This document shows positions 8,513 through 16,032 of a stretch of DNA of 29,764 nucleotides, in pieces; the first letter of the stretch is position 1; each line of letters begins with the position of its first letter. The notes under the pieces were generated by a model that ran no database searches, was not told where the DNA came from, and worked only from the letters and a program-made list of their open reading frames with translations. The stretch is taken from contig DBBN01000042.1 in the NCBI GenBank assembly GCA_002292215.1, positions 66,647 to 96,410 on the forward strand, written 5' to 3'. The position numbers and the translations under genes were made by a program. This DNA is from Glaciecola sp. UBA983 (GTDB lineage Bacteria; Pseudomonadota; Gammaproteobacteria; Enterobacterales; Alteromonadaceae).

Positions 8513-9505
8513 ATGGTAACAATCAAGCAAGTCGCAACGCATGCTGGCGTATCCTTTAAGACTGTATCGCGAGTCGTTAATAACGACCCTACTGTAAAAA
8601 AAATTAATCGCGATAAAGTGGTTAACTCCATTAAAGAATTAGGATATCGCCCGAATCGAGCTGCAAGCATTACTCGACGAAAAAAGTCTGGAATTATTGG
8701 TTTTATTGCAGATGATTTATTAAAGGTACCTTACACCTTTGATCTTATAAGGGGGGCACAGAAAGTAGCTTGGGAACAAAACAAAGAACTAATGGTACTG
8801 AATGTCACTGAAGATCGTTACAGCGCTGAGTTAGCTGCCCAACACCTGATGGAGCACAGAGTAGAAGGTATCATCTATGCAGCAATGTATCACCATGAAG
8901 TTATTTTACCTGAAATATTACTTGAGTGTCCTACCGTACTCGCTAATTGCTACTGTCAAAATACGCAATATCCAAGCATTGTTCCTGATGAGGTTAAAGC
9001 TGGCGAAACCGTGGCACTCGCATTGCTCGACGCCGGATATCGCAAAATCGCATTTCTCAACCTGAATGAACAAATCATCGCAGCACAAGATAGAAAGCAA
9101 GGCATAATTAATGCATTTATCCTTCGTGGCGTTCCATTGGAAAATTTGCATATTGAATCTGTTTTCCATGGGTCACCAGATAAAGAAGTTTCCAACTCAC
9201 GAGAGGCGACCGCCAGAATTGCGCGTGAATTCAAACCCGACGCCATTATTTGTGGACAAGATCCGATTGCAGTAGAAGCTTACTTTGTATTGCAGTCCAT
9301 GGGAATCCAAGTGGGTAGAGATATGGGCATCGCAAGCTTTGATGATTGGGATACTATCCCAGCCTTACTACAACCCGCTTTATCTACAATGGCACTGCCA
9401 CACTTTGATATGGGTAAATGGGCAATGGAATATCTGCTAGAGGAAAGGCAAGATATAGTGCACGAAAAACTTCCCTTCACCTTAGTTAAAAGAGGCTCTT
9501 ATTGA
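8513..9505 (+). CDS. LacI-family transcriptional regulator of the fructan locus
   Basis: This DNA-binding repressor has 330 residues. An N-terminal helix-turn-helix (MVTIKQVATHAGVSFKTVSRVVNN) and hinge are followed by a periplasmic-binding-protein-like sugar domain starting at SGIIGFIADD. The C-terminal part has FDDWD (as in IASFDDWDTIP), typical of the GalR/LacI group. I chose ATG 8513 rather than the in-frame GTG at 8486, because family members begin a few residues before the helix-turn-helix and a GAG ribosome site precedes it. It is divergent from the fructokinase and overlaps the convergent permease gene by 7 bases. It is the only regulator in the locus, so the four LacI-type palindromes here are most simply its operators. 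The inducer is probably a fructan-derived sugar or phosphorylated fructose. Confidence 0.93.
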   Translation: MVTIKQVATHAGVSFKTVSRVVNNDPTVKKINRDKVVNSIKELGYRPNRAASITRRKKSGIIGFIADDLLKVPYTFDLIRGAQKVAWEQNKELMVLNVTEDRYSAELAAQHLMEHRVEGIIYAAMYHHEVILPEILLECPTVLANCYCQNTQYPSIVPDEVKAGETVALALLDAGYRKIAFLNLNEQIIAAQDRKQGIINAFILRGVPLENLHIESVFHGSPDKEVSNSREATARIAREFKPDAIICGQDPIAVEAYFVLQSMGIQVGRDMGIASFDDWDTIPALLQPALSTMALPHFDMGKWAMEYLLEERQDIVHEKLPFTLVKRGSY

Positions 9506-10737
9506 GCTGTAGACTTTTTGTTAAGCACATCTTGCGTTGAACTGAGTAAAAAGTAAGAAACAATAGTAAAAAATAAAACTACCCCGCCTAAAATTTTGTA
9601 TGAAAGTGGAAAACCTAAATTGTCATACATCATACCGGCAAAAATAGACAATCCAGAAGCCATTAATTGTGTCGAAAACTGAAACCCGACAATATAAAGT
9701 GTTGCCGACATACGCGCGTCAAAGATTTGCGTTATATATTTAAATATGGCTACCAACATTATGGGTAATTCAACCGCGTGAAGTAGTTTCATTAAAGAAA
9801 TTGTGATTGTATCATCAGCATATCCTGAGCCAATGATACGAATCGCCATAATCAAACCACTTAATATTAGACTATTTTTAGCGCCAATTTTGATTACCAG
9901 AAACGGTGCTAAAAACATTCCTCCAGCTTCCAAAAATACTTGGAATGAATTTAAGTAACCATAGGTTGCATTTCCATCTTGCTGATTTTCAAACATGGAT
10001 GCAAAGTACACAGGGAACTGTTGGTCATAAACGGAATAGACGCAAGTCACTCCCATCACAAAAATCACAAATGCCCAAAATTCTCGCATGAATAACAAAC
10101 TTGAAACCAACTTCAAATCAAATTTTTCTTCATGTTCCTCATTTATTTTCTTAACAATCTGGTCTGTCTGACTAAGCGCAAGTGAAAAAATTAAAACAAT
10201 AAACACACAAGCACTCAATGACGCTAACCAAAAGTTAATGTCGGGTCCTTTGTTAAATAAGTAACCAGCACAAAAAGTAGCAACGGCCCACCCTAGTGAA
10301 CCCCACATTCGAGCGCGTCCAAATTCAAAACCACTTGTCCTGGCCACCCTCTCTACATAACTCTCAAGCACACCAATTGCAGCCCCAAAAGCAAGCGCAA
10401 AAAACAATCCGCCCAAAATAGCCGCTGAATAAAAATGACTAAGTAACAGAGGACTGTATACAAAAATAAAAAAAGGACCGACCGCCAGTAAGAGTAAGGC
10501 AATAAAGAACAGTAAATTTTTGCGTAAGACAAGTTTGTCTTGCAGATAGCCATAACATGGCATAACAAACAGTGCCGCTATAGCATTAAAACTGAAAATG
10601 ATGCCAATCATTTCTCCTGTAAGCCCAACATGTTGACTGAGCCAAATGGGAAATAATGAGAATGAGAATGACCAACATAAAAAGAAGCTAAAAAAAGCAC
10701 CACTTAAAATCCAGTAAGTTTTTTTCGAATTTATCAC
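9499..10737 (-). CDS. LacY/CscB-type disaccharide-proton symporter
   Basis: This twelve-helix inner-membrane MFS permease (412 residues) belongs to the oligosaccharide:H+ symporter family. Motifs match LacY closely. LESYVERV contains the counterpart of sugar-binding Glu126 (here Glu125). FEFGRARMWGSLGWA holds the counterpart of Arg144 (Arg143). KLLHAVELP retains the His and Glu of the LacY proton site, followed by FKYITQIFDARMSAT. Sucrose or a short fructo-oligosaccharide is the likely cargo in this setting, but lactose, melibiose or raffinose type cargo cannot be excluded. The start is GTG at 10737 with AGAGAG upstream. It converges on and overlaps the LacI-type gene. No clear copy of the 18-bp operator is seen upstream. 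Confidence 0.92.
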   Translation of the reverse strand: MINSKKTYWILSGAFFSFFLCWSFSFSLFPIWLSQHVGLTGEMIGIIFSFNAIAALFVMPCYGYLQDKLVLRKNLLFFIALLLLAVGPFFIFVYSPLLLSHFYSAAILGGLFFALAFGAAIGVLESYVERVARTSGFEFGRARMWGSLGWAVATFCAGYLFNKGPDINFWLASLSACVFIVLIFSLALSQTDQIVKKINEEHEEKFDLKLVSSLLFMREFWAFVIFVMGVTCVYSVYDQQFPVYFASMFENQQDGNATYGYLNSFQVFLEAGGMFLAPFLVIKIGAKNSLILSGLIMAIRIIGSGYADDTITISLMKLLHAVELPIMLVAIFKYITQIFDARMSATLYIVGFQFSTQLMASGLSIFAGMMYDNLGFPLSYKILGGVVLFFTIVSYFLLSSTQDVLNKKSTAQ

Positions 10738-10874
10738 TGATACTGCTCTCTGTGTATGGATTAACTTGGCATTTGAAAGCTATGTTCTTAGCTATATTGC
10801 CGCTTAATGTTTAAAACATAAATAATATTTGCAAATTTATAACACTAGATTTAGAAGCCAAATATGTTTGTTGT
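10738..10874. promoter_or_regulatory. Upstream region of the disaccharide permease
   Basis: AT-rich region between the permease start and the terminator of the five-module gene. It holds two palindromes unlike the fructan operator: ATGTTTAAAACAT (near 10808) and ATTTGCAAAT (near 10829). No confident -35/-10 pair could be assigned. Confidence 0.35.
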
Positions 10875-10911
10875 AAAAGACAGGCTATATTAAAAATAAC
10901 CTGTCTTTTTT
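10875..10911 (-). terminator. Intrinsic terminator after the five-module protein gene
   Basis: The stem AAAAGACAGG (10875-10884) pairs with CCTGTCTTTT (10900-10909), giving a T-run on either strand. It lies just past the minus-strand stop at 10929. Confidence 0.8.
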
Positions 10912-10928
10912 AGATAAGCTCCCAATGA

Positions 10929-13900
10929 TTACTTAAAGCGTGTTATTCCAGAAACAGAAATATCATCACTTTGCGCATACACTCCTACTTCACTCGTTGC
11001 AAGATCATACAGTCTAAAACTCAACGCTCTGAAGTCATTAACATAAACAGCACCAATTCCTTGCACAGGGTCAAGTAATATTTCGATATTAACTCCTAAC
11101 AAAGGGTCTATAGTACTCAGCACCTGTGGGTTAGCTGTATTGCTGCGATCATCTTTATTATAAAAAGTGACCTCATTAGTTGTACCGTTAATTTCCACAA
11201 AATGCTCACTGTTATCTGAAGTGTCTTTAAATTGCACGCCAAATATCGCACTTTCATTGTCGCTATTGATGGTAAATGAGAGTCTATTTTTACTCGCTTC
11301 ACTGGCTAGTAACATATGTGAACCCGCAGGTATATTAACCTCGCCAGAATTTTCGGTCACATTACCAGAAGCTGAAGCAGACGAAGTAGACAGAACGTTC
11401 ACCAATGCTTCTCGATATAGTTCAGGCATTTTAACCGCAAGTTGGCCATCATTAGTAACATCTAATTGATGAGCCATAAAGTTTCCGCCAAATTCTTCAC
11501 TACCAGAATCGCTTCGACCATCACTGCCAGCAACCCATGCCATTAACAATTTATCAGTACTTGAACCAGCAGACTTAGCGGCATAGAATCTGCGCCCGTC
11601 TAAAGAGTCCATAGTCGGTTTTACCCAAACGCCATTTTCTTTAACTAAATATTTCACCGTATGTTCTTCGTCTCGCTGGTCAGAATAAACAATAAATTCA
11701 TGACCATCTAACTGGATAAAGTCAGTGACTTCTAAATTAAGCGGTGACGTTTCTGTATAAAGTGGTTCCTGCGGTGTCCAAACTGATAAGTCATTCGAGG
11801 TATAAAGTCCAATGGCTGCCTCATTGTTATAGCGAGTGGTAATGAGCATCCAATAGTTTCCTGTAGATTGATTCCAAAATACCATTGGATCTCGAAAGTC
11901 AAAATCACTATAGCCGCTGCTGCCAGAGAATATCTCGTCTTCTAGCACCGTCCAATTGTACAAACTCTTATCTTCTGCTATTGCATGATAGACCTGTTCA
12001 ACTGGGCTAATTTGTCGGTTGTGCCCAGTAAAGAAGATGTGAGTTTTACCTTCTTGATCGACCAATACACTGCCCGAACCTAAAAACTGATCATGACGAT
12101 TGTCATCGCCCGACGCTTTCAATACTTCAACAGGCGCGGTTGAACTGATCAGATCTTCAGTTTTTATAAGGCCCCAAGAATGGTATCCAACGTTTTGCAA
12201 ATAAAACACGTGCAACACGCCATCTATCATAATTGGGTTAGGATCGATCATGTCCAAATTTAGTATTTGACTGTAAGTTTGGACTGAAGACACTACGCTA
12301 TCAGCTGCCGGTTGCGATGCAGCTTTATTTGCTTGACGAATTTGGTCAACAATAATAAAGGGGAAGCTTCCATCATCTTGTGCATTATCATGGTGATCCA
12401 TGACTTCAATTTGAGCCTGCATACCTATTAATGCCGATACATTCCAAGAATCCCAGGATAATTCTTTTTCTAATCCATTACCACTCGCTTGGCGAACAAT
12501 CTTACCATTAACACGCAAAACAATAGCTGTAGCATTATCCATGTCAAAGGTATTAGTGCCCCCCCCCACTAAGAAATTGATGTAGGAAGCACTAATCGTG
12601 AAACTGGGTGATTTTAGGGTACCGGTAGCTTCCCAACCTAAGAAACCAGCGTCAGTAGCATTGCTGTCGACAAACGATTCACCATAGGTAGCGAGCACCC
12701 TGTCACCAATATGGTTTGTGATATCAGCAGCCCATTGGCCGCCGTTCAGGTAGATCATATCGCCAGTGGCAAAAAAGTCGTGCTCTTGATAGGTATTATA
12801 TCCACCACAGCAAAACTCAAAACCGGCGATATTTTGTGCCTCTGCATTCAAACGAGTAAATGCCGGAGCACCGTCACTCTCAGGTGTACTTGTCAAAGCA
12901 CTGGCGCTAAAACTAATGACGCTGTCTGATTTTGGCACCGCGGCAGGTTCATCTGACGCCCTAAATTCATCTGCTAGAACATAAGCAAGGCTATTGTCAG
13001 AATTATCATCTGCATGATTATCTATAATCATTACTTGCGCACTTTCGCCTGCTAAATCTATCACATCCCAGGTTAGCCATTGCATGCTGTCATGCTCATT
13101 TTGTCCTGTCGCTTGACGAACAATATCCCCATTAACTAACAGTACAATAGCTGTCGCATTTGCTTGATCAAAACGATTAACACCACCGCCAATCAAAAAG
13201 TTGATGTAATTAGCATCGATGATAAAGGCCGGTGTTTTAAGTGAACCTGTTGCGGCTAAACCAATGTGTTCAGCGCTGGTATCAGAATCATTATCGAAAC
13301 CGTCACCGTAACTAGAAAAGACTCTTTCACCGATTGTGCCAGCAACGCCAGCGCCCCAAAAACCACCATCGAGTTTCAGAAAATCACCAGTGACTTCCTC
13401 AAATTCATGCTCTTGATAGGTGTCGTAGCCACCACAACAAAATTCAAACCCTGCTATATTTTGCCCCGGGTCAGATTGGCGGGCAAAAAGACTATGGCCT
13501 GAAGTACTTGGTGTTGTAGTTAATTGCACCTCAAATACGGGCGTATTATCTGGATCAAGAGGGTTGCTATCATCAACATCATTGATGCCGTCACCATCAT
13601 CATCTTCGTCTGCATTATTACCCACCCCATCATTATCGGTATCAATTGTTTCGCTTGGATCGGTTGGGAAAACATCATCAATATCATCCACGCCATCGCC
13701 GTCGTCATCATTATCATTAATATCTAAGATGCCGTCAGAATCGGTGTCTCTTTGCGCTTCATATGGGTCTCTTGCCGCTTTATCTGCCCCACGGAATTCG
13801 TCAGCCAAAAGATATGGCACTGATGCATCGTTGCCATCATCACTATGTAAATCAATAAATTGGACAACAGCACTTTGGCCCTTAAATTCCCTTACATCCC

Positions 13901-15839
13901 AACTGGTCCATTGCATGCTATTAGCAACATTTTGTCCGCTGGCAGAGCGCACTACGTCACCGTTAATAAGCAATACAACGGCAGTTGCAGCAGCACTACT
14001 ATAAGGGTTACTCCCGCCACCAACAAGAAAGTTAATATAGTTGCTATCTATTACAAATGCTGGACTTAACATTGTGCCAACCGCGGCACCACCTAATTGA
14101 GCGACTTGATCAGAACCTTCGTTAGCACCATCACCATAACTTGAAAAGACTCTTTCGCCTACATGACCGGCAACATCAGCTCCCCAAAATCCACCGTCTA
14201 ATTTAGCAAAGTCACCCGTTATTTCAGTAAACTCATGGACTTCGTACGTGCCAAACTTACCGCAGCAAAACTCAAACCCAGCAATATTCTGAAATTCATC
14301 AGCGGCGCGTAAAAATAAACTATTGCCCTCTGTAATCGGCGTCATTGTTAGCACAACAGGGGGTATTGTGGGTTCTACAACTGGACCCGTATCTTCAATT
14401 TCAGCTGCAGGAAGATTTGCGGCACGAAACTCATCTGCTAACAAATATGACAAAGTACTGTCATTGCCATCATTACTATTCAAATCAATGAATTTAATTT
14501 GCGCAGTCTTTCCAATATATGACGAGACATCCCAGCTTGTCCACTGCATGGCGTTAGCTACGTCACTACCACTTGCATCGCGCACTATGTCGTCTTCAAT
14601 TAACAGCGCCACCGCGGTTGCTTTATCACTATCAAATGAATGACTACCGCCACCCACTAAAAAGTTGATATATAGCGAATCAATTACAAAGGAAGGACTC
14701 AGCATTGTACCTACAGCTTCCCCACCTAATTGTGCAACTTGGTCAGACCCGTCCTCAGCACCATCGCCATAACTCGAGAACACGCGCTCGCCAATATGGC
14801 CTTCTACGTCAGCTCCCCAAAAACCACCGTCTAACTTGGCAAAATCACCCGTTATTTCGGTAAACTCATGTACTGCATAGGTACCAAATTTTCCACAGCA
14901 AAATTCAAATCCAGCAATGTTCTGAGCGGCGTCTGCTTCACGAACAAACAAGCTGTGTCCCTCTGACTCTGGGGTCTGGGTCAATTCTTTGCTCAGCTTG
15001 GTCGGTATTGCTGCTGGAATATCTGCCGCACGAAATTCATCTGCTAATAGATAAGGTAGGTGCGCATCGTTGCCATCATCATTGTGCATATCAATAAACT
15101 TTATGGCTGCTATTTGGCCTGTCATTTCTGATACATCCCAACTGGTCCAAACCATTTTGTCTGCAACATCGTCGCCACTAGCTGCTCGCACCACGACTCC
15201 ATTTACAACCAAGGCAACTGCGGTGGCTTTATCACTGTCATAAGGGTTGCTGCCCCCACCGACTAAAAAGTTAATGTAATTTGATTGAATTTCAAATTCA
15301 GGACTTTGCATTGTTCCCGTCGCAGCCCAACCTAGTTGTGCAACTTGATCGGAGCCATCTTCAGCACCATCGCCATAACTCGAGAAAACACGTTCTCCGA
15401 TATGTCCATCAATTGCCGCGCCCCAAAAGCCGCCGTCTAACTTCGCAAAATCTCCCGTTATATCTGTAAATTCATGGGCTTCATAGGTACCAAATTTACC
15501 ACAGCAAAACTCAAACCCTGCAATATTTTGAAAGACATCACCTTGTCGAACAAATAGACTATTACCCTCAGTTGCAGGTTGGTCAGTAATTTCAATTACT
15601 GGGCCTGTCGGAGGTGTAGTTGTCGGTGGTGTAGTTGTCGGTGGTGTAGTTGTCGGTGGTGTAACTACTGGACAACCTTGACTCGTTAACTCACAAGCAT
15701 CTTGCCCAACTTCAAGAACAACAACTTCTATATCTGTGTCTTGTTTATTGTCCCCCGAACAGGCGCTTAAATTGACTAAAGCTCCTACGCCAATCATTGT
15801 TGATATCGCAATCTTTCTCAATTTTAATATATGCATCAT
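10929..15839 (-). CDS. Five-module lipoprotein with divergent GH32-like catalytic propeller
   Basis: This large exported lipoprotein has 1636 residues, with a lipobox LSAC and Cys27. After a Pro-Thr linker (57-79) come five copies of a module of about 190 residues (83-273, 286-475, 497-686, 772-963, 981-1173), with thrombospondin-type-3 calcium repeats between the third and fourth (698-766). A five-bladed propeller of the GH32 kind (about 1189-1475) keeps the three acids as IDPNP (Asp1199), FRDP (Asp1317) and LEVTD (Glu1370). The normal NDPNG and ECPD boxes are altered. A C-terminal beta-sandwich (about 1490-1636) ends the chain. Each module carries YINFLVGGG, a VVRxASG turn and WTSWDV, shared with the inserted domain of the neighbouring GH32 protein. 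It is probably a surface fructan-binding and perhaps fructan-cutting protein. An AGGA ribosome site supports the start. A near-operator with a -10 box lies upstream. Confidence 0.85.
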   Translation of the reverse strand: MMHILKLRKIAISTMIGVGALVNLSACSGDNKQDTDIEVVVLEVGQDACELTSQGCPVVTPPTTTPPTTTPPTTTPPTGPVIEITDQPATEGNSLFVRQGDVFQNIAGFEFCCGKFGTYEAHEFTDITGDFAKLDGGFWGAAIDGHIGERVFSSYGDGAEDGSDQVAQLGWAATGTMQSPEFEIQSNYINFLVGGGSNPYDSDKATAVALVVNGVVVRAASGDDVADKMVWTSWDVSEMTGQIAAIKFIDMHNDDGNDAHLPYLLADEFRAADIPAAIPTKLSKELTQTPESEGHSLFVREADAAQNIAGFEFCCGKFGTYAVHEFTEITGDFAKLDGGFWGADVEGHIGERVFSSYGDGAEDGSDQVAQLGGEAVGTMLSPSFVIDSLYINFLVGGGSHSFDSDKATAVALLIEDDIVRDASGSDVANAMQWTSWDVSSYIGKTAQIKFIDLNSNDGNDSTLSYLLADEFRAANLPAAEIEDTGPVVEPTIPPVVLTMTPITEGNSLFLRAADEFQNIAGFEFCCGKFGTYEVHEFTEITGDFAKLDGGFWGADVAGHVGERVFSSYGDGANEGSDQVAQLGGAAVGTMLSPAFVIDSNYINFLVGGGSNPYSSAAATAVVLLINGDVVRSASGQNVANSMQWTSWDVREFKGQSAVVQFIDLHSDDGNDASVPYLLADEFRGADKAARDPYEAQRDTDSDGILDINDNDDDGDGVDDIDDVFPTDPSETIDTDNDGVGNNADEDDDGDGINDVDDSNPLDPDNTPVFEVQLTTTPSTSGHSLFARQSDPGQNIAGFEFCCGGYDTYQEHEFEEVTGDFLKLDGGFWGAGVAGTIGERVFSSYGDGFDNDSDTSAEHIGLAATGSLKTPAFIIDANYINFLIGGGVNRFDQANATAIVLLVNGDIVRQATGQNEHDSMQWLTWDVIDLAGESAQVMIIDNHADDNSDNSLAYVLADEFRASDEPAAVPKSDSVISFSASALTSTPESDGAPAFTRLNAEAQNIAGFEFCCGGYNTYQEHDFFATGDMIYLNGGQWAADITNHIGDRVLATYGESFVDSNATDAGFLGWEATGTLKSPSFTISASYINFLVGGGTNTFDMDNATAIVLRVNGKIVRQASGNGLEKELSWDSWNVSALIGMQAQIEVMDHHDNAQDDGSFPFIIVDQIRQANKAASQPAADSVVSSVQTYSQILNLDMIDPNPIMIDGVLHVFYLQNVGYHSWGLIKTEDLISSTAPVEVLKASGDDNRHDQFLGSGSVLVDQEGKTHIFFTGHNRQISPVEQVYHAIAEDKSLYNWTVLEDEIFSGSSGYSDFDFRDPMVFWNQSTGNYWMLITTRYNNEAAIGLYTSNDLSVWTPQEPLYTETSPLNLEVTDFIQLDGHEFIVYSDQRDEEHTVKYLVKENGVWVKPTMDSLDGRRFYAAKSAGSSTDKLLMAWVAGSDGRSDSGSEEFGGNFMAHQLDVTNDGQLAVKMPELYREALVNVLSTSSASASGNVTENSGEVNIPAGSHMLLASEASKNRLSFTINSDNESAIFGVQFKDTSDNSEHFVEINGTTNEVTFYNKDDRSNTANPQVLSTIDPLLGVNIEILLDPVQGIGAVYVNDFRALSFRLYDLATSEVGVYAQSDDISVSGITRFK
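11415..12275 (-). other. Divergent GH32-like five-bladed propeller domain
   Basis: Residues about 1189-1475 of the 1636-residue protein. Asp1199 (in IDPNP), Asp1317 (FRDP) and Glu1370 (LEVTD) line up with the GH32 nucleophile, transition-state stabiliser and acid/base. The intervening text (HIFFTGHNRQISPVEQVYHA, YWMLITTRYN) is of GH32 type. The acids suggest that activity may remain; the changed flanks suggest a changed substrate or linkage. Confidence 0.7.
12321..15593 (-). repeat. Five tandem GH32-associated beta-sandwich modules
   Basis: Coding repeats of about 190 residues at 15021-15593, 14415-14984, 13782-14351, 12951-13526 and 12321-12899. Signatures in each are AGFEFCCG, GDF.KLDGGFWGA (altered in the fifth), GERVFSSYGDG, YINFL(V/I)GGG and W.(S/T)W.V. 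Copies 1-3 share FCCGKFGTY and copies 4-5 share FCCGGYxTYQEH, suggesting two rounds of duplication. Synonymous sites differ, so the duplications are not recent. Confidence 0.9.
13542..13748 (-). repeat. Thrombospondin type-3 calcium-binding repeats
   Basis: Residues 698-766 of the 1636-residue protein hold repeated DxDxDGxxD motifs such as DDDGDGVDDIDD and DTDNDGVGNNADEDDDGDG. They form a calcium-stiffened spacer separating modules 1-3 from 4-5. Confidence 0.88.
15611..15670 (-). repeat. 15-bp tandem repeat encoding a Pro-Thr linker
   Basis: Four 15-bp units (G-A/T-GGTGTAGTTGTCG on the plus strand, the last diverged) encode PPTTT units just after the lipid-anchored N terminus. The copy number could vary by slippage in steps of five residues without a frame change. 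Confidence 0.85.
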
Positions 15840-15848
15840 TTCTTCCTA

Positions 15849-15878
15849 ATACCAATGTCATTATTGTCATATTGGTAT
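15849..15878. repeat. Inverted repeat in the leader of the five-module gene
   Basis: ATACCAAT (15849-15856) and ATTGGTAT (15871-15878) form an 8-bp stem ending 3 bases before the AGGA ribosome site. It may affect translation or be a dispersed repeat. Confidence 0.6.
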
Positions 15879-15909
15879 GCAGATTTGGATACTGATTATT
15901 CACTCTCGG

Positions 15910-15931
15910 ATAAACAAACTTGTTTATTATA
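15910..15931 (-). promoter_or_regulatory. Variant operator and -10 box of the five-module gene
   Basis: ATAAACAAACTTGTTTAT (15910-15927) is a perfect 8+2+8 palindrome. It matches the exact operator at most positions, differing mainly in the centre (AC for CG). On the minus strand TATAAT (15931-15926) overlaps its edge, the same -10/operator contact seen at the MFS and susC promoters. No good -35 was found. Confidence 0.6.
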
Positions 15932-16032
15932 ATAAAGTTATCAGTAATGAAATCTGCAACCGTTTTAATTATTTTTTATATTTCAAAATAAACTCGAAAT
16001 TCAGTTCATTCCCTAATTAGCATTCGCCTTAA

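Noticed and set aside
8258..8670. Minus-strand frames in the fructokinase/regulator intergenic region and over the regulator's start.
   Set aside because: They cover the operator and the helix-turn-helix coding region in antisense and resemble no family.
10738..10928. A fifth operator copy for the LacY-type permease.
   Set aside because: Only a loose half-site (TTTGTTGT near 10867) and two unrelated palindromes were found; none matches the 18-bp site well enough.
13524..14069. Plus-strand open frames of 60-146 codons opposite the modular lipoprotein, some rich in Ser or Ile.
   Set aside because: They mirror the repeated modules and calcium repeats on the coding strand, with no ribosome sites or family features.
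15611..15670. Short regular repeats that might suggest a CRISPR-like array.
   Set aside because: The units are 15 bp without spacers and encode Pro-Thr linker codons in frame.
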